From positions 77,507 to 101,527 of the forward strand of contig JAMYWO010000121.1 in the NCBI GenBank assembly GCA_024220525.1: a stretch of 24,021 nt of DNA, written 5' to 3'. The notes beneath the pieces are model-generated. The model was not told where the DNA came from, did not search any database, and was given only the letters and a program-made list of their open reading frames with translations. The stretch's first letter is position 1, and each line of letters begins with the position of its first letter. The position numbers and the translations under genes are program-made. Positions 1-9,734 of the stretch are shown here, piece by piece. This stretch comes from Cochliopodium minus. Taxonomy: Eukaryota > Discosea > Himatismenida > Cochliopodiidae.

Positions 1-543
1 GGCGAAAAATTATTAATGAGGATAAATAACAAGAAACTTTATCAATGTGGTTGGATCAGCAACATTCTTTTGACCTATTTTTGTTTCTCTCTTTGATTCT
101 TAATAAAGTAGGGAGACATTAAATTATCTTCATTTAAAAAAATTTGTTAGTAAAAATGATTGATACAAGGATCTATATTAATCAACATATACAAATGATA
201 ATATCATAATTTGGATCTCATTGATCAATTATATAGTTTTTATGTTGAGATATAAAAATTGATCCAAATTATATGGCGTAGATTAATCAATCTTCAACAA
301 AAGATTCTGTCATCATATCTACCATATAAATCTTTATCTAGTTAAAATTGTCCAAAAATCAAGAATCACATCGAAATTTAATCCAAGATTTTTATCAAAA
401 ATATCACAAAAATTTTACACATATCAAAAAACCTTCATCCACTAACATTTTTTTCAAAATTTTTCTTTTTGAATTCCATAAATTTCTTTTTTATTTTTCT
501 ATCAAGTTTCTTGTTAATAAAATAAGAAAAAAATAAAAAAAAA
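1..543. other. intergenic region upstream of SDA1
   Basis: No gene could be supported here. The stretch is AT-rich with scattered stops in all frames; the one open frame (348-536) starts at TTG and has lysine- and phenylalanine-rich composition typical of chance AT reading. It should contain the SDA1 promoter and 5' leader. A perfect 12-nt inverted repeat lies at 206-217 and 261-272, and a further 8-nt pair at 182-189 and 241-248. Confidence 0.6.
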
Positions 544-3069
544 ATGGATTTAGCAAGACTACAGAATTTGATCAAAAGAGATCCTAGAGCATACAAAGAG
601 GATTTTGATCAACAATATAAACATTTCAAATCACAATTAGAAATATTTAAACTCAAACCAAAAGAAAATCCAAAACAATTTTCAGCTTTGATTAGATTTC
701 TCTCTGCAGTATGCGAATCCTTCAGAGAAGAATTGAAAGAATATCCTTCCGAAATAATCACCCTGTTGGATGAAAATGCAGATATTTTGGATTCTGATTT
801 AAGAAAAACTCTTGTACAGAGTTTAATTACCTTTAGGAATAGGGATCTTTTACAACCAACAGAGTAAAAAAAATATCAAATTAATATCAACAAAATTAAT
901 TATTTTCAAAAAAATTTAAAAGTTTGCTTCCTTTATTCTTCAAATTATTCCGTGTTCATGATAAAATCTTGAGAGATTTATTGTACAAACATATTGTGAG
1001 TGATATAAGCAAAACAAGCAAAACAAAAGCAAGAGGATATTTAAATAAGACAATGCAAAATTTCATGTTCAAAATGCTCGAAGATAGTAGTGAAATTGCT
1101 CAAAAAATGTCCATATTGGTTATGATTGACTTATACAACAAAAATGTTTGGACTTCATCCAAATCAGTGGTCAAAAAAACCTTTAAATACAAAAAAATAA
1201 AAATTAAATTTTTTAAAAATAAAAGAATATAATAGCACAAGCATGTTTGGGAAATGGAAAAGTGGTAGTGCCTGCATTAAAGTTTTTTATAGAACCAGTT
1301 GAAGATTATGATTCAGATGAAGAGGAAGAAAATACATCCGCAACAGTAAAAATATTGAAAACACAAATGAGAAGTATGCATTCCAAAAAGACAAGGGGAA
1401 GATTGAATCAATGGGACAAAAAAATTAGGAAAGCGAAAAAAGGAAAAACAATCAAAAACAAAGGAAGAGCTTTGCCAGCCATTGAACAAATTTTTGATCC
1501 TCATTCTTTTGCTGACAAACTTTTCAGAAAAGCGAAAACCTCTAACCATTCTTTTGATATCAGGTTGATGATGTTGAATTTGGTTGCGAGAGTGATTAAA
1601 GTTCACAAATTAATTCTCGTAAACTTTTACCCTTTCATTCAAAAGTACTTGGATTCAAAGCAAACAAACATTAATTACATTTTCGTCATTCTCATTCAAG
1701 CTTGTCACGAAATGGTACATCCAGACATTCTTACCCCTCTTGTACAGACCATAGTAAACAAATTTGTGTGCGAATACAATCCAGGTACGATCATTTCTTT
1801 GGGTTTGAACAGTGTGAGAGAAATTTGTTTGCGTTGCCCTCTTTCTATGAATGCTGAAATTTTGAGGGATATTTCTCAATTCAAATCGTTTGGAAAAGAC
1901 AAGGGAGTGGTGATGGGAGCGAAAGCAATCGTAAATTTGTTTCGAAAAGTTCACCCCAAACTTCTTCACCGCAAAGACAGAGGAAGGGAGGGTCAATCCA
2001 GTGTACATGATCGTGTTCCTGCTCCCTATGGTCAATCCTCTCTTTCCAATCGTGTGGAAGGTGCTGATCTTCTCGAAAAAGCTCTTCTTCTTCAAAACAA
2101 ACTCAACAATGGTGAACTTGACGAAGAGGATGAAGATCAAGATGATAATAGAGAAGATCAAGAGGATGATCAAGAAGATCAGGAGGATGTTGATCAAGAA
2201 GATGATGTTGAGGAGGAAATAAAAGAAGATAAAAAAGAAAGAAAAAGCAACAAACATTTAAACGATGATCAAAATGAAAAAGAAGATATGGAAGATGATG
2301 ATGATGATTTTGATGATGAGGAAGAAGGAGATGAAGATAACTCTAATGAACACAATAATGATGAAGAAGAGGAAGACAGTGATATTTACCATGATTCTAA
2401 AGATGAACAGTGGAATAATGAAAAACCAAATATTTCCAAAAAGAAAAACAACAAAAATCGTAAAATCTTTTTTCTCTCCTTTAATTTTCATTTTCTCTTT
2501 TAATCTTTTATATAATCTTTTATTGAAGTTATAACCTCTTCATTTTATATTTTATTGAAAATAATTTTCTATGAAATTTCTAATTTTTCGATTTTGAATT
2601 TAATTACATTAATGCAGATGAAAAAGCGATGGTTGAAGTACCAAAAAAAAGAAAGAGAGAAATGTTGGAAGCACTTAGATTTTTGGGAGATGAAGATTAT
2701 GAAAAAATAGAAAAGTTGAAGGAGTTGGGATTAGAAAATGTTTCTTTGGAAGAAAATGATGATTCTGAAGAAGAAGGTCCTTCTCTCTTTATTTCAGAAA
2801 GAGATATAGAACCATACGAAGTAAGAAAGAAAAGAGGACAAGAAGAAAGAAAAGAACAATTCAAAAACGAGTACAAAAAAAATAAAAAGAAAAAACTCGG
2901 AAACAGTTTAACCAATGAAGAAAAAAAGAAAAATACTCCTTGGATCCTTGCAAGACAATCCAACCGTGTGAGATCCAAAGTATTCTTAAAACTCAATGAA
3001 AAAGTAAGATTGAAAGAAGTAGGAAGACAAAAGTTCCTCAAAAAGAAAAGAAAGAAAAAATTTCTTTAA
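544..3069 (+). CDS. SDA1: SDA1 homologue (SDAD1), 60S ribosome biogenesis
   Basis: SDA1 is a conserved nucleolar/nuclear protein needed for 60S pre-ribosome maturation and export. I place four exons: 544-863, 923-1169, 1226-2459 and 2618-3069, giving 750 residues, close to yeast (about 767) and human SDAD1 (about 690). Family landmarks are plain: LQNLIKRDPRAYKEDF at the N terminus, the LLPLFFKLFRVHDKILR block after intron 1, QNFMFKMLEDS, NFYPFIQKYL, and the LNSVREICLRCPLSM block at about 370. Residues 486-580 are an Asp/Glu-rich tract and the last 60 residues are Lys-rich with NRVRSKVF, as in the family. Intron 2 has an unusual GTCAAA donor; this choice exactly restores the family motif KSV-NIIAQAC (human KTVNVITTAC). 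Intron 3 (158 nt) interrupts the linker after the acidic tract. ATG 544 is the first start in the conserved frame. Confidence 0.95.
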
Positions 3070-3207
3070 AAAAAGAAAGATTATTCTCCTCTCTTTTTTT
3101 TTCACAACTATTTATTTCAAAAGAATCTTTTCAATAAATGAACCAAAACAAAACTTCTCAAAGTTTTTATTTAACACGTTTCACAAAACATAATAAAATA
3201 AAAAAAA

Positions 3208-5954
3208 ATGAAACTTTTCATTTATTCAATTTTGAGTGTTGCAATTGTAATATACACTTTTATGGATGAATCAAAAAAGGAATTATCAGTTATATTCCTT
3301 TCAATAATGAAGAACAAGTTAAAGTTTTTGGTAAGAAAATTTTTTTAATAACTTTTGCAAAGAAGATTTGGATCTCTTTTAAAGATAATTTTGAATATGA
3401 TAGGATGTATCTTTCTATCATTGACAATTGTGTTGAAAAATTTGATATTTGGAAGATTAAGAAATGAAGAAAAAATTGTAATATATATTTTCAAAAAATA
3501 AAATAAATTTTTTCAAAAATTAAACCAAATTAATCAAAATAGAATTTAAAGAAATTTGTGGTGGGAGAAATATTGTTGAGATTGATTTATTTAAGTGCCA
3601 TTTCAGAGAAAATGTATCTATTTGAAATTATTGTTTGGATTCTTTGTTACTTTATTTTGGGCTTTCTCAGATGTTTTGCCATTTTATCCATTCAAAGAAT
3701 TGATTTTGTAAAAAAACTTTTAAAAAATGAATAATTTAATTAAAATGAAAAATCTTTTAAATAAAAAAAAAACTTTAAACAAAATAAAATAACTTTTAAA
3801 TACGAAATAAAAAAACTTTTAAATAAAATAAAATAACTTTTAAATAAAATAAATGAAATTAAAACAAAATAACTTTCAGACAAAATAAAATAACTTTCAA
3901 ACATAATAAAATAAATTTTATAAATTTTACAAATTAAAATAAAAGATGGAAAAAACAACAATACCAAAAGTAGAAGAAGAAAAAGATGGTAAAGGGGAAA
4001 AAGAGAATGAAAAAAGAAAGAAAGAAGAGAAGAAAGAAAGAATGAAGATATTTGTGTTGTTAATGTTTATTATGTGTTTTTCTGTTTTTTGGTTTTTTCT
4101 TTCTTTTTATGTTTTCAAAAAAGTTGGTTTCTCTTTATCTTTTCTTCTTTTCTTTGAAGTAACAAAACTTTTTATTTTTTTAATAAACATCCCAAATACA
4201 ATTTAAAACATTTTAAAACATATCATTATTTAAATATCATTATTTAAATATTATTATTTATTATTTATTATTTATTATTTATTATTTATTATTTATTATT
4301 TATTATTTATTATTTATTATTTATTATTTAAATATTATTATTTATTATTTATTATTTATTTATTTATTTATTATTTAAATATTATTATTTATTTTATTGA
4401 TTATTTATTATTTAAAACATTTTAAATATTATTATTTATTATTTATTCTGTTTTAATTTTTTGTTAAAACATTATTTATTATTTATTCTCTATTATTTAT
4501 TATTTATTGTAAAAACATTATTTATTATTTTAGTTGATTAAAACATTAAAATATGAAAATTAATAAATTATTATTCATTTAAATCAAAAATGAAAAATTC
4601 ATTATTATGTTAAATATTAAATTTTTAATGTTATTTTTATTTTTAAAAGAGTTAATTTTTTGTAAAGAAATATTTAATAATTTTAATTTACAGAGTATGA
4701 CAGTGGGAGTAAAAGTGGTGGAGGGGATGATGAAAACAACATCTCAACTTCTTTTCTTTTTTCATCTTCAATCTCTTCCTTCCTCTTCCTCTCTTTCTTC
4801 TCTTTCTTCTCTTCCTTCCTCTTCCTCTCCTTCTTCCTCTCCTTCTTCCTCTTCTTTTTTATACTTTTTTAACTCTCCAATTCTTCAAAAAAGAGAATTT
4901 AATAATAGTAGTAATAATAATAGTAGCAATAATAGTAGTAATAATAATGATATTAATATAAATAATAATAATTATAAAAATAATAATTATAAAAATAAAT
5001 TTAACAACAATAATAATAATAATATTAATAATAATAATAATTGTGATAATAATAATAATAATGATGAAAATAATGATACTGTATTCACTGATTCTACTGT
5101 GAGTGGTAAAGAAGAAATTCTACATCATTTAAATAATAATAAAGAAGAAATGAATAAAGATACCAACAAAGGCACTAATAAACGTACTAATGAAGATAAA
5201 GAAAAGAAAACAATATACGATCACAAAGAAAGATATGAAAACAAAGAAAGATATGTAAATAAAGAAAGATATGTAAACAAAGAAAGTTATGATTTTCAGA
5301 AACAAAGATATGATTATGAAAAAACATACAAATGTTCTGTTTTTTGTGACATTTTTTTCAATTTTTCATATTTTCTTCACCACCTTCATATCCTCTTTTT
5401 TTATTCTTTTAATCTTTCCCTCATTGATCTATTTCTCCTTTTGAAACTCCAATCGTAAAATAAAATTTTTAATTTTTTCTAGTAATTTTAAATTTATTGA
5501 TTCATTAGAGGAATAAATGTCATCAAGAAAAAGTGGAATGGATATAAAAAATATAGAGAAATGGAGGAAATATTGAACAATAAATGTGAAAATATGAACT
5601 TAGAAGAATTACAAAACAAAAAAGAAAATTGTCCTATTTGTAGAGAATATTTGTTTCATGCAAAAAAACTTCCTTGTGGTCATTTTTTTCATGTGTAAAA
5701 AAAAATTTTCATTAAAACCACTCGTTTTTAAATTTAACTTTCTTAATGACAGAGAGTGCTTGAGGAGATGGATAGAAAAAGATCATTATGAATGCCCAAT
5801 ATGCAGAGATAACTTTCTAAAAACATTTTCTCAACAAAATAACAACCACAATCGTAGTACAGGAGAAAATGTACAAATCAACCATCAAAATGATGTTGAA
5901 TACAACAACTCTAACGAAAATAATCAAACAAATAATCAAGATTTTGAGGAATAA
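3208..5954 (+). CDS. AMFR: gp78/AMFR-like ER membrane RING-H2 E3 ubiquitin ligase
   Basis: Likely an E3 ligase of ER-associated degradation (gp78/Hrd1 family). Seven exons: 3208-3330, 3385-3477, 3543-3707, 3946-4158, 4694-5454, 5509-5694, 5753-5954, giving 580 residues. Several hydrophobic segments occupy residues 1-215 and about 415-450. The motif IFGRLRNEEKI followed by LKKFVVGE matches the gp78 pattern FGRLRxSExxHLKDKF, and FFESMTVGVKVVEGMMK matches the helix before gp78's last membrane segments. The RING-H2 is complete at residues 493-531: C493, C496, C508, H510, H513, C516, C528, C531. Between conserved membrane segments sits about 190 residues of low complexity: Ser-rich (228-250), Asn-rich (about 270-335), then repeats of the type KERYVN. 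The tail after the RING is only about 49 Asn/Gln-rich residues; the CUE and VCP-binding regions of animal gp78 are not seen. Hrd1/synoviolin is the alternative family name, less well matched in the membrane part. Confidence 0.85.
4159..4693 (+). repeat. long intron filled with TTATTATTTA-type repeats
   Basis: This 535-nt intron of the gp78-like gene is about ten times the usual length here. From about 4205 to 4545 it is mostly imperfect TTATTATTTA/TTATTTATTA repeats. The flanking splice sites (GTAACA and TTTACAG) are both phase 0 and join the conserved protein segments exactly. Confidence 0.75.
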
Positions 5955-6006
5955 AAATGGAAAATATTTATTCAAAATTTTTTTAATAATAAAATATTAT
6001 TTCTTT
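5955..6006. other. 52-bp spacer between convergent genes
   Basis: Only 52 bp separate the stop codon of the gp78-like gene on the plus strand from that of the SAPS gene on the minus strand. The two 3' untranslated regions and polyadenylation signals must overlap or be extremely short. Confidence 0.8.
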
Positions 6007-6780
6007 TTAAAATTGATAAACTTTTGTGAAAAGTTCAAGAGTATCGTAGAGTTGATTGTTTGTTAAGTCAATGAAGTGTTGATAACCTTCTCCTAATTTG
6101 AGTAGAATTTGATGTACAGACTCATCTTTTGAAGAAAAGTCCTTTATTTCATTTGCAAGAACAGTTAAATGGTGATAATAACCCACATGTTTTCCAATAT
6201 CTTTTTTTCTTTTTTTTTAAAAATAAAATGAATTAAATAAAATAAATTGAAAAAAAAAAAGGTTACGATTCTTCAACATAATGGTTCACAAGATTGGATA
6301 AAAAGTTGGTTTGAAGAAAAAGAGATTCAAGTAAAAGTTGATGAGAATTGGAGAGAATGGTCAAAAAGATATCAGCAATTTCATTGTGAATAAAATTATT
6401 CCATTTAAAATAAAAAAAAATGTCAACCAAATTTTCCACAATTTTTTGTTCAACAATGAAATGAGCCAAAGAAGAAGAAGAAGAGGATGAGGAAGAAGAA
6501 GAAGAAGAAGAGGATGAGGAGGAGTGATCTCCTTTTTTATTTTGAGGCTCAAGAGGTTTCACTCTGAAAAAAAGACCCAATAATTGCAAAGTTTTAAAAC
6601 GAACAAAAGTGAAAAGAGTTTTGTTGGAAAGAAGAGAAAGGTCCATAATCTTTTCTTCTTTAAATCCTTCCAATAATTTACTTTCCACTATGCTTTTCAA
6701 TATTGCCACCCCTATCTCTTCTATCTTTCTTCTTTTTCCTCCCATCTCCCTTTCTTTCTCGCTTTCTTCATCGAACATCC
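6007..6780 (-). CDS. SAPS-domain protein (PP6/Sit4 regulatory subunit), C-terminal part only
   Basis: SAPS proteins (yeast Sap185/Sap190, human PPP6R1-3) are regulatory subunits of the PP6/Sit4 phosphatase. Two exons are visible: 6780-6267 and 6208-6007, joined by a 58-nt intron; together 237 residues. The match is clear in FFYFKWNNFIHNEI (human LFFKYTWNNFLHFQV) and YYHHLTVLANEI (human MGHLTRIANAV), and in FKTLQLLGLFFRVKP before them. A run of 18 serines (about 6467-6520) is inserted just before the WNNF block. The first visible exon opens in mid-codon after a standard AAAG acceptor, so it is not the true start; roughly 300 N-terminal residues of the family are missing and no further exon is seen between here and the N at 6870. 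The protein also stops soon after the second block, earlier than animal members. The beheading is best explained by an assembly join. Confidence 0.88.
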
Positions 6781-6794
6781 CTTTATAATCATTA

Positions 6795-6950
6795 AAAATA
6801 AATAAAATAAATAAAATAAATAAAATAAATAAAATAAATAAAATAAATAAAATAAATAAAATAAATAAANTATTTATTTTATTTATTTTATTTATTTTAT
6901 TTATTTTATTTATTTTATTTATTTTATTTATTTTATTCATTTTATTTTAT
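6795..6950. repeat. inverted AAAATAAAT / ATTTATTTT repeat array centred on an N
   Basis: From about 6795 to 6869 the sequence is a near-perfect array of a 9-nt unit AAAATAAAT. At 6870 there is a single N, and from 6871 to about 6950 the reverse complement of the same unit runs on. The array thus flips orientation exactly at the ambiguous base. Confidence 0.9.
6870..6870. other. single ambiguous base, likely scaffold join
   Basis: One of two N bases in the window. It lies at the symmetry centre of an inverted repeat, and the genes on both sides (SAPS on the minus strand, FANCD2-like on the plus strand) each begin with an internal exon facing it. That is what is expected if two contig ends were joined here. 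Confidence 0.7.
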
Positions 6951-7093
6951 TTATTTAATTCATCTTATTTCTTCAAAATGGTTTTATTTTATTTTATTTA
7001 TTATTTTCAAATTGATATTTATTTTATTTCATCTTATTTAATCAAAATGGTATTTATTTATTTGATTTTAATTATTTTATTTATTTGATTTAG

Positions 7094-7845
7094 GAAAGTA
7101 CAAATCAGCGGACATTAAAGTGTTGGTGAGTTGTTACATGGAATACGAAACAAATAAAGTAAACGCGATAGGAACGTTGTCTGACACCATTCATCATTTC
7201 GTACACAAATTTGACGAAAATGGAAACAAAGAAAAAGAAGGAAACGGAAATGGAAATGGAGAAACAGAAGATAATGAGAAAAAAACAATTCTTAAATTGA
7301 AAACTTTGACAGATGTCACTCTCCCTTTTTACTATAAAAATGTCATTAAAGAAAATGTTTCTTCTTTAACTGAAATTCTCAACTCTAAAAAACAGGATGA
7401 CTCCAAAAAAATCATTGGCATCCTCGCCAGAAGTAGTGGAAACATGCTCAACTTGATTAAAGTAAAAAAATTAATCAAAAATTAAAAAAATAAAAATTAA
7501 TTTATTAATTTATTAATTTTTTTTTTTAAAAAAATGTTAGGTTTTAAAAGTGAAACAAAAAGGTAAATCCAATTCATGTTAAATATTAAATATTGACAAT
7601 AACATTCAACAAAATGAAACAAACAAAATAAAAATTGTCAGGTTCAAAACAAATATTTGCTTCTGCATTAGAGTCTTCAAAGCCTTTTTTCGAGGTTATC
7701 ACCAAACAAATAAAAATTGTCAAATCTTTATTCGAAAAATACCAAAGTTATGTCAAAAACTTTTGTTTCAGGTTTCTTATTTCTTTTATTTCTTTTATTT
7801 TCTTTTATTTCTTTCTTTTTCTTTTTCTTTTTTCTTTTTTTCTTT

Positions 7846-7884
<39 letters not shown>

Positions 7885-8728
7885 TCTTTTATTTTATTTT
7901 TCGTTTTCTCTTCTTTTATTTTTTTTTTTCTTTTATAAATTTCAATATTATATTAATAGGCTTGGAGATATGATAGTTACACTTCAAGGAGCTTGTGAAC
8001 ATGTAAAAGAAACAAAAGATGATTCATCCTCTTCTAAGTAATTTTTTTTTTTTAGTATTTAATTTTATTTTTTTTTTAGTATTTAATTTTAATTTTGTTT
8101 AATTTTATTTATTATTTTGTTATTTATTTTTTAATTTTCAATATTTTGTTGCTCTATTTTATTAAAAAATGTTTAATCTACAAAAGAGTACCTGCATTAA
8201 AAAAGGCAATGGAACAAGTTAGATTGATCATAGATCAAACATTTGGGAAAGACATTGAAATAAAAATTGGACAAATTCAACCAAAAAACATTTACACCAA
8301 CAAAGTTATCGATTCTCAAAGAAGATCTAAGAAAAAGAAAAATGACAGTGATGATGGTGATGAGAATGAAGAAGAGGAAGGGGGTGAAAAAGAAGGAGTT
8401 GATGAAAATGAGGAGAACATGGAAGATGAAGAAAACGAAAATGAAGATGTGGGTGATTTTGAAAAAGAAACCTCCACTGTAATCAAAAAAAGAAAAAGAA
8501 AAACAAATCCTTCCAAAATCTCCTCTTCTTCTAAAAAAACTAAAAGATCTAAAAAGAAAAACAATGAGGAAGTAGAGGAAGAAGAAGAAGAGGAAGACAA
8601 AACTTCTAAAAAACAAAAGAAAACAAACTCATCAAAAAAACCAACTAAAAAAACAAGCAAAACTCAAAAACCAATACCCACAAGCAAAACTAAAAGCAAA
8701 AAAAACAAATCCAAAACTTCAAAAAAAA

Positions 8729-8759
<31 letters not shown>

Positions 8760-8883
8760 AGAAGAAGCACAAATTGATGAAGAAGAAGAAGATGGAAATG
8801 AGGAACTTGTTCAACTGGATGAAGAAGAACATGAAGAAGAAAATGAAGAAGAGGGAAATGAAGAGATTGAAGAAGATAATTAA
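7094..8883 (+). CDS. FANCD2: FANCD2-like protein, C-terminal part only
   Basis: FANCD2 is the monoubiquitinated DNA-clamp subunit of the Fanconi interstrand-crosslink repair pathway. Exons in consistent phase: 7094-7461, 7541-7562, 7642-7771, 7960-8037, 8187-8883; 430 residues are visible. The best match is near the FANCD2 C terminus: FASALESSKPFFEVITK, then LGDMIVTLQGACEHVKE, then VPALKKAMEQVRLIID, which parallels human RKHREDVLSLLETFQ, LSTRLLHHLCGHSKI and VPLLKKTLELLVCRVK, with the following NxxTNK-like stretch. The last 180 residues are Lys/Glu/Ser low complexity; human FANCD2 also ends in an acidic, Ser-rich tail, but this one is much longer. The first exon starts in mid-codon after TTTAG, so well over 1,000 N-terminal residues, including the ubiquitinated Lys region, are not in the window. 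The 22-nt exon is supported by phase only. The assignment rests on moderate similarity over about 100 residues. Confidence 0.7.
7772..7959 (+). repeat. TTTCT-rich intron of the FANCD2-like gene
   Basis: A 188-nt intron composed almost entirely of TTTC/TTTTATTTC repeats with a GTTTCT donor and a TTAATAG acceptor. It is open in all three plus-strand frames and so imitates Phe-rich coding sequence, but it splits the conserved block between YVKNF and RLGDM. Confidence 0.7.
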
Positions 8884-8972
8884 AAATTATTAAAAATTTG
8901 AATAAATATTTTTTTTTTATTTCGGTGAATTTAAAAAAAATCAACTTGTTAGTTTTTTTTTATTGATTTTGA

Positions 8973-9296
8973 TTATTTATTGTTGAGTTTTTCTAATTCT
9001 TGTTTAATAGCATCATCATCCATTTTTTTTTCAAGTAAATCAATCTTATTTGTTTCCATACAATTAACATAATTATTCATAAATTCTTTACATCCTCTCA
9101 ATATGATTGGATTTAATTCGATATTCTCGATATTTTTTAGCTTACTCCAATTTGATTCAACACAAAAAAAAAAATGACTCGCCTCTTTTTTACATTTTCT
9201 ATTCCAACTTGGGAAACATGAAGGCATTTCCTTTGGTAATTCCCCTTCATTGAGAGCTCTATTTTCTTTTAACTCTTCTTCTCTTATTTTGTCCAT
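8973..9296 (-). CDS. twin CX9C protein (mitochondrial intermembrane-space type)
   Basis: An intronless 107-residue protein, MDKIREEE to LEKLNNK. It has two exact C-x9-C pairs: CKKEASHFFFC and, about 27 residues later, CKEFMNNYVNC, the hallmark of small coiled-coil-helix proteins imported and oxidised by Mia40/Erv1 in the mitochondrial intermembrane space. A further Cys lies eight residues before the first pair (CFPSWNRKC). Many such proteins assist cytochrome oxidase assembly, but I cannot place this one in a named family. ATG at 9296 is chosen because upstream in-frame codons lack an ATG and run into the divergent CTF8 gene. Confidence 0.75.
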   Translation of the reverse strand: MDKIREEELKENRALNEGELPKEMPSCFPSWNRKCKKEASHFFFCVESNWSKLKNIENIELNPIILRGCKEFMNNYVNCMETNKIDLLEKKMDDDAIKQELEKLNNK

Positions 9297-9356
9297 ATCA
9301 AGCAAGAATTTTTTTTTTTTATAAAAATATATAAAATATAAAAAAAATTCGTTATA
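9297..9356. promoter_or_regulatory. 60-bp shared promoter between CX9C gene and CTF8
   Basis: The start codons of the minus-strand CX9C gene and the plus-strand CTF8 gene are only 60 bp apart. The spacer is A/T-rich with a long A/T run near 9309-9321. Both transcription starts must lie within or very near this interval. No specific factor site was recognised. Confidence 0.55.
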
Positions 9357-9680
9357 ATGGAGAGTATTCAAAAGATTATCGAGATAGATTGTGATAAAGA
9401 TGGAATGAAAGAATTTGCAATTATAGAATTACAAGGAACATTGGAATTGGAAAACACAAATGAATTCCAAAAGATGAAGATTGGAAATATTTCTTTAAAC
9501 AATGGAAAAGCAGTATTGATAATTGGAAATCATAAACTGAATGGTACTTTATCTAATTTGGATAAACCTTTGGCGGTTATGAAAAAAATGAAAAAAGATA
9601 AAATTTCTTACAATATTTTGGGATTGATAAAACAAAAGTATGTTTTTAATACAAGACCTTCTCTTCATTTTAATAATTAG
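9357..9680 (+). CDS. CTF8: CTF8, subunit of the CTF18-RFC clamp loader
   Basis: Ctf8 joins Dcc1 and Ctf18 to form the alternative RFC complex that loads PCNA, linking replication with sister-chromatid cohesion and polymerase epsilon. The intronless 107-residue frame matches human CHTF8 along its length: EFAIIELQGTLE (human EWVLMELQGEIE), GKAVLIIGNHKLNGTL (human GIPVLIVGHHILYGKI), LDKPLAVM (human LEKPFAVL), and the C-terminal block KQKYVFNTRP (human KDKILFKTRP). Length is normal for the family. It ends in TAG, and only 54 bp separate it from the convergent zinc-finger gene. Confidence 0.92.
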   Translation: MESIQKIIEIDCDKDGMKEFAIIELQGTLELENTNEFQKMKIGNISLNNGKAVLIIGNHKLNGTLSNLDKPLAVMKKMKKDKISYNILGLIKQKYVFNTRPSLHFNN

Positions 9681-9734
9681 AAAAATTGAAAAGATAGCTT
9701 TTTAAAAATTAAAAAAAAATTTTTCAAAGAATTT

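Noticed and set aside
348-536. 62-codon open frame before SDA1
   Set aside because: It starts at TTG, has AT-driven composition, matches no family I know, and ends just before the SDA1 start; most likely 5' leader or intergenic sequence.
1655-2257. 200-codon antisense frame within SDA1
   Set aside because: It is the reverse complement of the Asp/Glu-rich coding exon, which gives a Phe/Ile/Leu-rich shadow; the plus strand has a clear family match.
4205-4545. TTATTATTTA array as a CRISPR-like or centromeric repeat
   Set aside because: No spacers of constant length or unique sequence; it is a simple repeat inside an intron with well-defined splice sites.
7635-7973. Phe-rich plus-strand frames in the FANCD2-like gene
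   Set aside because: The Phe-rich part is a T-rich intron read through; splicing 7772-7959 restores the conserved FANCD2 blocks in frame.
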